A stretch of DNA of 64,000 nt, from the NCBI GenBank assembly GCA_035295845.1, contig DATGIF010000017.1:1-64000 (forward strand), read 5' to 3'. This DNA comes from Palsa-892 sp035295845 (GTDB lineage: Bacteria; Pseudomonadota; Alphaproteobacteria; Rhizobiales; Xanthobacteraceae). The notes beneath the pieces are model-generated. The model was not told the origin of the DNA. It saw only the letters and a list, made by a program, of their open reading frames with translations, and made no database searches. A program made the translations under genes and the position numbers. This document shows, one piece after another, positions 44,418-54,874 of the stretch. Each line of letters opens with the position of its first letter. The first letter of the stretch is position 1.

Positions 44418-45538
44418 CGCGTGCCTCCTGGCTGCTGTTGCTGCGGCGGTTGCCGCCGCGCGTCCAATTCGCCAAGCGGCAAATAGGGCACGACGCCTGG
44501 GCTCTTTGGATCGACGATCACCTTGTCCATGCCGCCCAGCACGCGCTCCATGGTCTCCAGATACATGCGCCGGCGGGTGACTTCCGGCGCTTTCTTGTAT
44601 TCGTCGAAAATCTTGAGATAGCGCGAGGTCTGACCCTTCGCTTCCGCGACGGTTTGCTCGCGATAGGCTTCCGCCGATTGCTGGATTTGCGCCGCGCGTC
44701 CGCGCGCCTCCGGCACTACGCGGTTGGCGTAGGTTTGGGCCTCGTTTTGCACGCGTTCGGCGTCGGAGCGCGCGGCCTGCACATCACGGAAGGAATCGAT
44801 CACCTGCGCCGGCGGATCGACCTTCTGCAACTGCACCTGGGTAATTTGCACACCGGCCTGATAGGAATCGAGCGTCCGCTGCATGAGGTCATGCACGCCG
44901 AGTTCGATGTTCTGGCGCGCGCCGGTGAGAATCGGCTGGATCTGCGAGCGGCCGATCACCTCGCGCATGGCGCTTTCGGCGACGGCCTTAATCGTGCTTT
45001 CCGGATTCTGCACGTTGAACAGAAAATCCGCGGCGTTCTTGACGATCCACAGGACGGTGAAATCCACGTCGACGATGTTCTCGTCGCCGGTGAGCATTAG
45101 GCTTTCTTCGGGCACGTCGCGTGTAGCGTTATTGCGCCGCGGGTCGTCGATCATGCGCATGCCAACGTCAATGCGGCGATAGCTTGTGACTTTCGGGGTC
45201 AGCGCCTGCTCGACCGGATAAGGCCAGTGGTAGTTGAGGCCGGGCTGCGTGAGCTGTGTGAACTTGCCGAAGCGGAGCACGACCCCCTGCTCGTCCGGTT
45301 GCACCCGGTAAAAGCCGGACAACATCCAAAACACGACCGCCGCCACGACGAGGAGAAGCCCACCCCAGCCGCCGAACGAGCCGCCGGGCAACACGCTCTT
45401 CAACCGGTCCTGACTGCGGCGGATCAGTTCTTCAAGATCGGGCGGTGTCGGACCACCGCCGGGTTGCGGGCCCGAACCCCACGGCCCACGGGGTCCGCCA
45501 CCACCCCACGGTCCGCCGCTCTGATTCTTCCAAGGCAT
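44414..45538 (-). CDS. hflK: FtsH-modulating SPFH protein HflK
   Basis: 374 residues. Gly/Pro-rich N-terminal tail (WGGGGPRGPWGSGPQPGG), one membrane helix (about 55-75), then YRVQPDEQGVVLRFGKFTQL and the rest of the SPFH domain, with a Gln/Pro tail (QPPQQQQPG). Binds HflC and FtsH to control membrane-protein turnover. A normal operon head for hflK-hflC-DUF2065-degP. Confidence 0.95.
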   Translation of the reverse strand: MPWKNQSGGPWGGGGPRGPWGSGPQPGGGPTPPDLEELIRRSQDRLKSVLPGGSFGGWGGLLLVVAAVVFWMLSGFYRVQPDEQGVVLRFGKFTQLTQPGLNYHWPYPVEQALTPKVTSYRRIDVGMRMIDDPRRNNATRDVPEESLMLTGDENIVDVDFTVLWIVKNAADFLFNVQNPESTIKAVAESAMREVIGRSQIQPILTGARQNIELGVHDLMQRTLDSYQAGVQITQVQLQKVDPPAQVIDSFRDVQAARSDAERVQNEAQTYANRVVPEARGRAAQIQQSAEAYREQTVAEAKGQTSRYLKIFDEYKKAPEVTRRRMYLETMERVLGGMDKVIVDPKSPGVVPYLPLGELDARRQPPQQQQPGGTR

Positions 45539-45665
45539 GCCTCTTCTCCGCCCGCGCCTGGGGCGCGGAGGTTATAGGGTAGTCGCCCCGCGGCTTCAAC
45601 GCGCGGACTTTACCGCGCAGATCATAGCAATATTGCGAAGTTAGATCGTGTCGGGTGCGCGGAAA

Positions 45666-45893
45666 TCAAGCCGCGCGCGGCGCGCGGTAATGATCGAGCA
45701 CAAAGAGCCGGATGGCCGATGAAAGGTTGCCTTGGCTGCGCGAAGCATCGATGCCCGCGACCACCTCGGAGAGCGTCGCATTGCGCATCGTCGCGATTTC
45801 CTTCAGCGCGTCCCAAAATGCGTCTTCTAGACTGACGCTCGTCTTGTGACCCGCGATCACGATCGAACGTTTGATCACCGGACTCTTGATCAT
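45666..45893 (-). CDS. ribbon-helix-helix domain protein
   Basis: 75 residues. Contains a ribbon-helix-helix core KTSVSLEDAFWDALKEIATM and RNATLSEVVAGIDASRSQGN, with a C-terminal SAIRLFVLDHYRAPRAA. In alphaproteobacteria this family is usually paired with DUF4169, as here, where the ATG overlaps the DUF4169 stop as ATGA. Probable small DNA-binding or adaptor protein; target unknown. Confidence 0.8.
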   Translation of the reverse strand: MIKSPVIKRSIVIAGHKTSVSLEDAFWDALKEIATMRNATLSEVVAGIDASRSQGNLSSAIRLFVLDHYRAPRAA

Positions 45894-46078
45894 GAATCAT
45901 CCCCGGTTTCCAGGCGCTGACCATCAAGGACGCGCACGCGTTTCAGCTCCACCGCCTTTGCGAACTCGCGTTCCGCGCGCTGGCGGCCGAAGCGCACACG
46001 GTTGAAAGCCGCCTGCGCTGACCGCTCGGCGCGGGCTTTTGCCTTACGGCGACTACGCAAATTGACGACTTCGCCCAT
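45890..46078 (-). CDS. DUF4169 protein
   Basis: 62 residues from the ATG at 46078. It is very basic: GEVVNLRSRRKAKARAERSA then AAFNRVRFGRQRAEREFAKA and VELKRVRVLDGQRLE. DUF4169 is a short alphaproteobacterial family nearly always beside the ribbon-helix-helix gene. The longer start at 46126 is less likely. Confidence 0.8.
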   Translation of the reverse strand: MGEVVNLRSRRKAKARAERSAQAAFNRVRFGRQRAEREFAKAVELKRVRVLDGQRLETGDDS

Positions 46079-46423
46079 CGCTTGCTCCAGCCTCACTTCA
46101 GGAAACGCGCCAACGTAAGCGGTCACCGGTTACCCAATGAGCGATAACTTCAGCCGAAAGTCGCAGGAGGTCCGGGCAGAACATAATACCACAACCCCCC
46201 ATCGGCACCGCTCAGGCTAGGACCGGCGGCTGGTAACGTTCCAATGGTGAGTCCCGGAATTCGCCCCCAGCTACCCTAGGTTACCGCTTGAAATTGGCTT
46301 GAGGCTGCGACACTTCGTCCCCAAATGCCCGAAAACGGCTGTATCGCTCCGCGGAAAAGCCAGTCTTTTCGAAGGGAATGGCCCGCGTGTTAAAAGCTTG
46401 CAGCGCAAAAAGGCCACCCCCCG
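46079..46423. other. divergent intergenic region before fumC
   Basis: Holds the promoters for fumC (plus) and the DUF4169/RHH pair (minus). I see no gene, no strong palindrome and no terminator; an A/T-poor stretch with short GC inverted repeats only. Confidence 0.4.
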
Positions 46424-47839
46424 ATGAACGCCCCCCCGCAGGCTCCCAAAACCACCACCCGCAGCGAAACCGACTCCTTCGGCCCCATCGAGGTGGTCGC
46501 CGACCGCTATTGGGGCGCCCAGACCCAGCGTTCGCTCGAGAATTTCAAGATCGGTGGCGAACGCATGCCGAAACCCATCGTGCACGCGCTCGGCATCGTG
46601 AAGATGGCCGCGGCGATGGTGAACAAGGAGATGGGGCTGATCGACGGCAAGCTCGCCGATGCGATCATTGCCGCCGCGAAAGAAGTCGCCGACGGCAAGC
46701 TCGACGATCATTTCCCGCTTGTCGTCTGGCAGACCGGCTCCGGCACCCAATCGAACATGAACGCCAATGAAGTGATCGGGAACCGCGCGATCGAAATGCT
46801 CGGCGGCGCGATCGGTTCGAAAAAGCCGGCGCACCCCAACGACCACGTCAATTTGAGCCAATCCTCGAACGACTCGTTTCCGACCGCGATGCACATCGCC
46901 GCCGCCCAGGAGATCACCCATCAGCTGATTCCGGCGCTCCACCATTTGCACGCGGCGCTCGAAAAAAAGGTCAAGGAATTCGCCCACATCATCAAAATCG
47001 GCCGCACGCACACGCAGGATGCGACGCCGTTGACGCTCGGACAGGAATTTTCGGGGTATTCCGCGCAGGTGGCGTCCAGCATCAAGCGATTGCAAGCCGT
47101 GATCCAGGAATTGTGGCCGCTGGCGCAGGGCGGCACCGCCGTCGGCACCGGGCTCAATTCCAAGAAAGGCTTTGCCGAGGCCTTCGCCAAGAAAGTGGCG
47201 GAGATCACCAAGCTTCCGTTCGTCACGGCGCCGAACAAGTTCGAGGTGTTGGCGGCGCACGACTCCTTCGTATCGGTGCAAGGTGCGCTTGCTGCCTGCG
47301 CCACGGCGCTGTTCAAGATCGCCAACGACATCCGCCTCCTCGCCTCCGGCCCCCGTTCCGGTCTCGGCGAGCTTTCGCTTCCCGAAAACGAGCCCGGCTC
47401 CTCGATCATGCCGGGCAAGGTGAACCCCACCCAATGCGAGGCGCTCACGATGGTTTGCTGCCAGGTGTTCGGAAACCAGACGACGGTGACGGTCGCGGGA
47501 TCGCAGGGCCATTTCGAGTTGAACGTCTATAAGCCGGTCATGGCTTACGCGCTGCTGCAATCGGTGAAGCTCCTTGCCGACGCCGCCCGTTCGTTCACCG
47601 ACCACTGCGTGGTGGGTATCAAGGCGAATGAGAAGCGGATCGCCGAACTGATGGAAATGTCGCTGATGCTGGTCACGGCGCTTGCCCCCAAGATCGGCTA
47701 TGACAACGCCGCCAAGATCGCCAAGACCGCGCACGCCAAGGGAACCTCCTTGCGCGAGGAGGCAGTCGGCGGCGGCTACGTCACGATGGAGGAGTTCGAT
47801 GCGCTGGTGCGGCCGGAAAAAATGATCGGGCCCGGCTAA
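46424..47839 (+). CDS. fumC: class II fumarate hydratase
   Basis: 471 residues. Interconverts fumarate and malate in the TCA cycle, iron-free. The signature GSSIMPGKVNPTQCEALTMV is near residue 325. NMNANEVIGNRAIEMLGG carries the first active-site region, and TAMHIAAAQEI and KIGRTHTQDATPLTLGQE the others. The gene lies in the usual fumC-DUF4169-RHH neighbourhood of rhizobia. It is followed after 24 bp by a tandem repeat and a Spy-like gene. Confidence 0.96.
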   Translation: MNAPPQAPKTTTRSETDSFGPIEVVADRYWGAQTQRSLENFKIGGERMPKPIVHALGIVKMAAAMVNKEMGLIDGKLADAIIAAAKEVADGKLDDHFPLVVWQTGSGTQSNMNANEVIGNRAIEMLGGAIGSKKPAHPNDHVNLSQSSNDSFPTAMHIAAAQEITHQLIPALHHLHAALEKKVKEFAHIIKIGRTHTQDATPLTLGQEFSGYSAQVASSIKRLQAVIQELWPLAQGGTAVGTGLNSKKGFAEAFAKKVAEITKLPFVTAPNKFEVLAAHDSFVSVQGALAACATALFKIANDIRLLASGPRSGLGELSLPENEPGSSIMPGKVNPTQCEALTMVCCQVFGNQTTVTVAGSQGHFELNVYKPVMAYALLQSVKLLADAARSFTDHCVVGIKANEKRIAELMEMSLMLVTALAPKIGYDNAAKIAKTAHAKGTSLREEAVGGGYVTMEEFDALVRPEKMIGPG

Positions 47840-47863
47840 CAGCCCTGGCGGCAGCCGTCGCTC

Positions 47864-47906
47864 GCATTACCGAAGCTTAAGCTTTGCATTACCGAAGTTT
47901 AATTTG
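47864..47906. promoter_or_regulatory. two tandem 22-bp repeats upstream of the Spy-like gene
   Basis: GCATTACCGAAGCTTAAGCT and GCATTACCGAAGTTTAATTT start at 47864 and 47886, a spacing of two helical turns. They lie about 55-95 bp before the ATG at 47960. This looks like a pair of binding sites for a transcription factor, possibly an envelope-stress regulator. Confidence 0.5.
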
Positions 47907-47959
47907 CGAAGGCGGCGGCGCCTTCTCATCATCCGCTCGACTTCGGAAGGAGACACCTC

Positions 47960-48547
47960 ATGAAGAAATCCATTATCGCCGTGTCGGCGGCCGCCGTCAT
48001 CGCAGGATCGGTCTTCGCCTATACCGCGCTGGCGCAGCAATCGCCGCGCAGCGAACAGCCGATCTGGCATGCCACCCCCGCCGATATCGCGGCGTTTTCC
48101 GACGCCCGCATCGCGGCACTGCACGCGGGCCTTGCGCTCACGCCGGATCAGGAAAAACTCTGGCCGCCGGTCGAGGGCGTCTTGAAGGACATGGCAAAAA
48201 AGCGCGCCGAGCGCTTCGAACAACGGCGCGCCGAGCGCGAACAGAACAAGGGGCCGGTCGATCCGATGGTGCGGCTTCGCCGCGGCGCCGAGTTCATGAC
48301 CGAGACCGGTTCCGATCTCAAGCGTCTCGCCGATGCTTCGCAGCCGCTCTATGAAAAGCTCGACGATGCGCAGAAGCAACGTTTGCAGATCATGGTCCGG
48401 CACGGCATGCACGAACGCTTCCGCGAGCACATGATGCACCGTTTTGGCGAATGGAACGAACGCTTCCAGCACTGGCGTGAAGGCTGGATGGATCACGGCC
48501 ATGGCCCCGATCTTCCGCCGCCGCCGGCAGGCAAAGAGAAGCTCTGA
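47960..48547 (+). CDS. Spy/CpxP-like (LTXXQ) periplasmic protein
   Basis: 195 residues with a signal peptide (cleavage near ALAQ). The helical, charged mature protein contains LALTPDQEKLWPPVEGVLKD, the LTxxQ motif, and KRLADASQPLYEKLDDAQKQ. Related to Spy/CpxP periplasmic chaperones that act in metal or envelope stress. GAAGGAGA precedes the ATG. A His/Met-rich tail (HMMHRFGEWNERFQHWREGW) could bind metal. Confidence 0.82.
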   Translation: MKKSIIAVSAAAVIAGSVFAYTALAQQSPRSEQPIWHATPADIAAFSDARIAALHAGLALTPDQEKLWPPVEGVLKDMAKKRAERFEQRRAEREQNKGPVDPMVRLRRGAEFMTETGSDLKRLADASQPLYEKLDDAQKQRLQIMVRHGMHERFREHMMHRFGEWNERFQHWREGWMDHGHGPDLPPPPAGKEKL

Positions 48548-48564
48548 GGTTCATCTGAGGCAGG

Positions 48565-48590
48565 CCCAAGCCGGCGGAAACCGGCTTGGG
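48565..48590 (+). terminator. intrinsic terminator
   Basis: CCCAAGCCGG and CCGGCTTGGG pair around CGGAAA, followed by CATTTATG. It lies 18 bp past the first Spy-like gene and separates it from the second. Confidence 0.7.
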
Positions 48591-48676
48591 CATTTATGTT
48601 GTCGGAATTGCCGAGTCTTGTGTTGCTCCTGCAACAAAATCGCTCCTCGTTCGTTATATCCGGCAGGAGAAATGCC

Positions 48677-49231
48677 ATGAGGAAAACGCTGCTTTGGGCC
48701 GCGGCCCTTGCAACGAGCGCGATGTTCGCGGTCCCGTCTTTTGCGCAATCGCCGATCCCCGATTATCAAGCCACCACCCCTAAAGATAAGAGTGACGCGC
48801 GCGAGGGCCCGACGGTCAATCAGCTCACCGCCATCGATGATGCCCGCATCGCCCGGCTGAAGGCCGATTTGAGTCTTACGCCCGATCAGGAAGGCTACTG
48901 GAGCAAGTTGGAGACGGCGCTGAAAAGAATTTCCAAGCGCCGCGCCGACCATTTCGTCGCACGCTGGAACGAGGAACGCGACGCGCGTGACAAAGGCGAT
49001 AAGGACAAGCGCGCCGAGCAAATGACGCCGATCGAGCGCATGCGGCGGACCGCCGAAGGCATGAGCATGCAAGCGGCGGATATTAAGAGCGTCGCCGACG
49101 CCGCCGAGCCGATTTACGATAAGCTCGACGAGGGGCAACGCCGCACGCTGGACACCGGACTGCGCGAACAGCTCTCGCGGCCTGCCGCCTTCGAGGAAGG
49201 CCGCCGTTTTCGCCGTTCAGCGGATTGGTGA
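48677..49231 (+). CDS. second Spy/LTXXQ-like periplasmic protein
   Basis: 184 residues from the ATG at 48677 (AGGAGA upstream; the upstream in-frame start at 48596 is in the terminator tail). Signal peptide ending PSFAQ. It contains LSLTPDQEGYWSKLETALKR and SVADAAEPIYDKLDEGQRRT, the same layout as the preceding gene, so the two are paralogues. Probable envelope-stress chaperones. Confidence 0.8.
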   Translation: MRKTLLWAAALATSAMFAVPSFAQSPIPDYQATTPKDKSDAREGPTVNQLTAIDDARIARLKADLSLTPDQEGYWSKLETALKRISKRRADHFVARWNEERDARDKGDKDKRAEQMTPIERMRRTAEGMSMQAADIKSVADAAEPIYDKLDEGQRRTLDTGLREQLSRPAAFEEGRRFRRSADW

Positions 49232-49261
49232 AACGATAAAGGGCGCGGGCTCCCTGCCCGG

Positions 49262-49756
49262 CTAGATATCGTGCCCGGGTGGGCGCTCCTTATAGAGTCC
49301 GCGCAGCGTGCCCTCGCGCCAGTGAATGTCGTCGATGCGCCAGCCGGCCTCGAGCTTGACGAGGTCAAGCTCGACCTGTTGCGGCTCTCCCTGATTGAAG
49401 AAGCTCACGATCGCGACCGCCTTCTGAGGTGAATCGTCGCGCACTACGATGGCGACGTTCTTGACGTCCCATTCCTGCGCATCAACGAAAGGATCGCCGT
49501 CGAGGGCGGGCGGACGGTTATCGCGTTCCGCCGCCGCGATGTCGGCATCGATTAATTCCGCAAGATCCGGCACGAAGTATTTATCGAGCGCCTCACGCGA
49601 GTCGAGCACGACACCCGGCGTTTCCGGCGCGCCGTATTGCGCGTAGATCGAGGCAATGAAGCGCTGCGCCTCTTCGTCGGCGGCCGCCGACCGGAGCGCC
49701 AAAGCAACCAGCGCAAACACGGCAAATCCGATCAGCGCGATCCGCTGGCGTTGCAT
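49262..49756 (-). CDS. exported DUF3828-like protein
   Basis: 164 residues from the ATG at 49756 (AAGGA 9 nt upstream). Signal peptide, then FIASIYAQYGAPETPGVVLD, a typical start of SnoaL-like periplasmic domains of the DUF3828 type. VELDLVKLEAGWRIDDIHW and the C-terminal ERPPGHDI follow. The family has no assigned activity. Convergent with the second Spy-like gene. Confidence 0.65.
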   Translation of the reverse strand: MQRQRIALIGFAVFALVALALRSAAADEEAQRFIASIYAQYGAPETPGVVLDSREALDKYFVPDLAELIDADIAAAERDNRPPALDGDPFVDAQEWDVKNVAIVVRDDSPQKAVAIVSFFNQGEPQQVELDLVKLEAGWRIDDIHWREGTLRGLYKERPPGHDI

Positions 49757-49781
49757 GACACGCATTCCTTTCCGCGCGCGC

Positions 49782-50576
49782 TTAAACCGCGACCTTCGCC
49801 TGAATCGCGGGATGCGGATCGTAACCCTGGATCGCGATATCGGCGTAGCGGAAGGCGAAAAGATCCTTGACCGCGGGATTGAGCTTCAGCGACGGCAACG
49901 CGCGCGGCTTGCGCGTGAGCTGCAATCGCGTCTGTTCGAGATGGTTGAGGTAAAGGTGCGCGTCACCCAGCGTATGGATGAATTCGCCCGGCGCGAGCCC
50001 CGTCACCTGCGCGACCATCTGGGTGAGCAACGCGTAGGAGGCGATATTGAACGGCACGCCGAGGAAGACATCGCCCGAGCGTTGATACAGCTGGCAGGAA
50101 AGCCGGCCGTCCCCCACCCAGAACTGGAACAGGCAATGACAGGGCGCGAGCGCCATCTTCGGCAGGTCCGCCGGATTCCAGGCGCTCACGATCAGGCGGC
50201 GCGAACTCGGATTGGTGCGGATCTCGGAAATCACTTCTTTGATCTGGTCGATGGTGTCGCCGTCCTGCGTCGGCCATGAACGCCATTGCTTGCCGTAGAC
50301 CGGCCCGAGCTCGCCGTCCTTATCGGCCCATTCGTTCCAGATCGTGACCCCGTGCTCTTGCAGATATTTGACGTTGGTGTCGCCGGCAAGAAACCACAGG
50401 AGTTCGTGCACGATCGACTTCAGGTGCAGCTTCTTGGTGGTGACGAGCGGAAAGCCCTCGGCGAGGTCGAAGCGCATCTGGTGGCCGAACACCGAAAGCG
50501 TGCCGGTGCCGGTGCGGTCGTCCTTGCGGACGCCGCTTTCCAGAATTCGTTCGACGAGATCGAGATAGGGGCGCAT
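49782..50576 (-). CDS. thyA: thymidylate synthase
   Basis: 264 residues. Methylates dUMP to dTMP using methylene-THF. The active-site Cys is in LAPCHCLFQFWV, with RRLIVSAWNP and QRSGDVFLGVPFNIASYALL providing dUMP-binding residues. It makes dihydrofolate that DHFR (folA at 62859) recycles. 25 bp from the preceding DUF3828-like gene on the same strand. The start at 50576 has no strong SD. Confidence 0.97.
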   Translation of the reverse strand: MRPYLDLVERILESGVRKDDRTGTGTLSVFGHQMRFDLAEGFPLVTTKKLHLKSIVHELLWFLAGDTNVKYLQEHGVTIWNEWADKDGELGPVYGKQWRSWPTQDGDTIDQIKEVISEIRTNPSSRRLIVSAWNPADLPKMALAPCHCLFQFWVGDGRLSCQLYQRSGDVFLGVPFNIASYALLTQMVAQVTGLAPGEFIHTLGDAHLYLNHLEQTRLQLTRKPRALPSLKLNPAVKDLFAFRYADIAIQGYDPHPAIQAKVAV

Positions 50577-50928
50577 GGCTCTATATAGGGTGCGACTCGA
50601 AGCGCCCCCTTACGCTAGGGCGAAGCAGGGAGTGATGCCACCCCGAAGGAGGGGACCGGGCGTTTCCAAGGTCCGCTATCCCGAAGTCGCCTGTGAATTG
50701 AAATAAAAAAACCCAAGCCGGAAATGGCCGGCTTGGGCACGCGGCAATTCCGCAGGAAAGTTCACAAGGGGGGATATAGAACGCCGCGGGCAGATCCGAA
50801 CCGGGCCGCTGCGGCAAGCAATACAAAGCAACTCATTTCTCGTCCCCGCACCGGCCAAGCCGGGCCCGCCGGAGCCCCTAACGCTGAAACTCCCCGCAAG
50901 GGTTCCGCGACGAATGAGTGCGGGCGAA
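50577..50928. other. intergenic region with a minus-strand terminator and possible small RNA
   Basis: 352 bp without a supported gene. The minus strand has a strong terminator at 50701-50737; between it and the gene at 50929 there are GC-rich hairpins, and a 24-codon frame MSCFVLLAAAARFGSARGVL (ending at about 50762) that could be a small peptide. No Rfam-type pattern is recognisable. Confidence 0.4.
50701..50737 (-). terminator. intrinsic terminator of the 50.7-51.3 kb minus-strand unit
   Basis: CCCAAGCCGG and CCGGCTTGGG pair around an ATTT/AAAT-type loop and are followed on the minus strand by TTTTTTTATTT. The stem sequence is identical to that of the terminator at 48565. Confidence 0.85.
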
Positions 50929-51252
50929 TCAGTCGGAATTCGAATCGCATTCCGCCGTGTTGCCCTCGTCGCTGCTCAATTCGACCTCGTCGATGACCTG
51001 CAATTGGGCACAAGTGAACGGCGGATAGGCGTCGGCCGCGTCGTCATCCTGCGGCGAATTGACCCGGACAAGCACCGGCGAGCCGTCCGGCGCACGGCGA
51101 ACTTCGACGCGCTCCGGAACGCGCGCGGAACTGTACTGGTTCGACTGAAAGTGACTTTCAACGTTGAACGCGGCATCACCTGCGGTTTCAGTCAGCGCGA
51201 GAAGCCCCAGTGCCGCGCTGAAAACCACCATTGGATGAGTTATCACCGTCAT
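50929..51252 (-). CDS. exported hypothetical protein
   Basis: 107 residues. A short N-terminal hydrophobic stretch (VITHPMVVFSAALGLLALTE) could be a signal peptide. The rest is acidic with VPERVEVRRAPDGSPVLVRV and DEVELSSDEGNTAECDSNSD. A GGGG lies upstream of the ATG. I recognise no family. It ends a transcription unit that may continue to the terminator at 50701. Confidence 0.5.
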   Translation of the reverse strand: MTVITHPMVVFSAALGLLALTETAGDAAFNVESHFQSNQYSSARVPERVEVRRAPDGSPVLVRVNSPQDDDAADAYPPFTCAQLQVIDEVELSSDEGNTAECDSNSD

Positions 51253-51462
51253 TTCATCGACCCCTGTTTTCTCGCCTTCCGCCGCGGCCGCCTTCGAGAT
51301 GACAAGCTGGAACCGGAGAGGTTCCGAGCGCTGATTTCCTTCTCTTCACCCAGCATCGTTGCCGGCCTCGAAGCCTCGCAGCGTCGCGATCACAGAATTT
51401 GTATGCGAATTGCGTGCCAGCTTTTGTGCATGGCACAAGTTTGGGCATAGTATTTGAATATA

Positions 51463-51483
51463 TATTCTAGAACTAATAGAATA
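51463..51483. promoter_or_regulatory. inverted repeat in the AT-rich region before the TetR gene
   Basis: TATTCTA-GAACTAA-TAGAATA is a perfect 7-bp inverted repeat with a 7-bp spacer, 80 bp upstream of the TetR start. The 310-bp gap 51253-51562 is otherwise free of genes and has a locally high A+T content. TetR autoregulation via such a site would be usual. Confidence 0.5.
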
Positions 51484-51562
51484 ATACTTTATAAGCTTTC
51501 TCCGCACAATGAGGATGAGTCGAAAAGTATTAGAATCAGAGTATCAATATGCTGGACTAGCT

Positions 51563-52147
51563 ATGGGACGTCCCGCCCGCTTCACAAAAACCGGCCTGAT
51601 CGACGCCGCGACGACCCTCTCCGCCCGGCTGGGCCCCGCCCGCGTCACCGTTGCGGGCATCGCCCGCGAAGCCGGCGCTCCGGTGGGCTCCGTCTATCAC
51701 CGTTATCCTTCGCAGGGCGCGCTGCTCGCCGAGGTCTGGCTCGCGGCGGCGGAGCGATTTCAGTCCGCCGCCCTCGCGCTCGTGGCCAAGGCCCGCAACG
51801 AGGATGACGCGGTGGAATGCGCGCTGGTGACGCCGCGCTTTGTTCGCAGCGACCACGCCACCGCGGTCGTGCTGATGACCCATCGGCGCGACGATTTTCT
51901 GAGCCCCGGAATTCCCAAGGAATATCGCGACCGTGCCGCGAAGCTCGCCGCCGACATGCGCACGGGGCTTGCCACCGCGGCTGCTCGCCTTCTGCCCTCC
52001 GATCCGCGCGGGCGCGAAAAGCTCGCCGTGGCGCTGATCGGCATTCCGCTGGGCGCCGTCCGCATCTTCCTGCCGCAGGCGGTTCCTCCGCCCGAAATCG
52101 ACGCGACCATCGCGGCCGCCGTGCGCGCGGCGCTCAAAGCGCCATGA
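51563..52147 (+). CDS. TetR family transcriptional regulator
   Basis: 194 residues from the ATG at 51563. The N-terminal HTH is RFTKTGLIDAATTLSARLGP then VTVAGIAREAGAPVGSVYHR, as in AcrR-like proteins; the C-terminal ligand-binding domain is divergent. An in-frame ATG at 51509 would add residues over AT-rich DNA and is less likely. It overlaps the DUF1330 gene by 4 bp as ATGA, so it probably controls its own operon. Confidence 0.85.
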   Translation: MGRPARFTKTGLIDAATTLSARLGPARVTVAGIAREAGAPVGSVYHRYPSQGALLAEVWLAAAERFQSAALALVAKARNEDDAVECALVTPRFVRSDHATAVVLMTHRRDDFLSPGIPKEYRDRAAKLAADMRTGLATAAARLLPSDPRGREKLAVALIGIPLGAVRIFLPQAVPPPEIDATIAAAVRAALKAP

Positions 52148-52449
52148 CGGTCTATGTCATCGCGCAACTGGCATTCACCGATCGCGCGGCCTACGGGCGC
52201 TATCAGAACCGCTTCATGGACGTGATGAACCGCTGCCAGGGACGCCTGCTGGCTGCTGACGAAAAACCGCGTGTGCTTGAAGGCGCGTGGGATCGCGACA
52301 AGCTCGTTTTGGTGTCATTCCCCGACGAGACGGCCTATCGCGAATGGGCTGAATCCCCCGCCTATCAGGAGATATCGAAAGATCGAAAGGCCGGCGCCGA
52401 GGCGGTGGTTCTTTTGGTGCGGGGAATTCCCGCGCCTGAACCCCATTGA
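52144..52449 (+). CDS. DUF1330 protein
   Basis: 101 residues. VYVIAQLAFTDRAAYGRYQN then FMDVMNRCQGRLLAADEKPR and LVSFPDETAYREWAESPAYQ are the DUF1330 ferredoxin-like alpha/beta fold. The ATG overlaps the TetR stop. The family has no known activity; co-expression with TetR suggests a stress or xenobiotic response. Confidence 0.85.
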   Translation: MTVYVIAQLAFTDRAAYGRYQNRFMDVMNRCQGRLLAADEKPRVLEGAWDRDKLVLVSFPDETAYREWAESPAYQEISKDRKAGAEAVVLLVRGIPAPEPH

Positions 52450-52479
52450 ACCGCCGCGCGTCTGGGTCCACATTAGTCC

Positions 52480-52570
52480 TGTTCCGAGGGGTGCCCGGGC
52501 TTGTCCGGGCTGAGATACCGAAAGGTGACCCTCCGAACCTGATCCGGGTCATGCCGGCGAAGGGACAGGG
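52480..52570 (+). promoter_or_regulatory. TPP (thi-box) riboswitch
   Basis: Contains the conserved blocks GAGGGGTGCCC, GGGCTGAGATA, GACCCTCCGAACCTGATCC and GGGTCATGCCGGCGAAGGGA, the P2/P3/P4/P5 arms of the thiamine pyrophosphate riboswitch. It ends right at the ribosome-binding site (AGGGAC) of the next gene, so it likely acts on translation as well as transcription. It should repress the membrane-protein/thiC operon when TPP is plentiful. Confidence 0.95.
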
Positions 52571-52572
52571 AC

Positions 52573-52994
52573 ATGCAGAAATCGATCTTCCTCGCCAAGC
52601 TCATCGGGCCGTTTCTCGCGGTCTGCGGCGTCGCAATGATCTTCAACACCGACGCCTTCCGCGTGATCGGCGAAGAAATCATCAAAAGCCCGGCGTTTAT
52701 CTACTTCGCCGGCTTGTTCGCGCTCGTCGCGGGTCTTGCGATTGTCAACACCCATAACGAATGGGTCGTTGACTGGCGCGTCACGATCACGCTGCTCGGC
52801 TGGCTCTGCCTGATCGCCGGCGTCGTTCGCCTGGTGTTTCCGCGCTTCGTAGAGACACTCGGCACTTCAGCTTTGGCATCGATTTCCAACAGCTGGATCG
52901 CCGGCGAGGGCGTCGTCATCCTCGCGCTCGGCACCTGGCTCTCTTTCAAAGGTTACGGACAGCAATCGGCGGGGTCCAAACGTAGAGGTGGCAA

Positions 52995-52998
<4 letters not shown>
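52573..52998 (+). CDS. small integral membrane protein under TPP riboswitch control
   Basis: 141 residues with four hydrophobic helices (roughly 8-26, 41-58, 70-88, 100-122). Starts MQKSIFLAKLIGPFLAVCGV, contains IVNTHNEWVVDWRVTITLLG and ends with a basic GYGQQSAGSKRRGGK tail. I do not recognise a family; it is not a known ThiXYZ, ThiW or Pnu-type protein. Its start sits just beyond the TPP riboswitch and its end overlaps thiC by ATGA (52995-52998), which points to a thiamine-linked role, possibly vitamer transport. Confidence 0.85.
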
Positions 52999-54857
<1,859 letters not shown>

Positions 54858-54874
54858 CCTCCGAGGGTGCGCGC

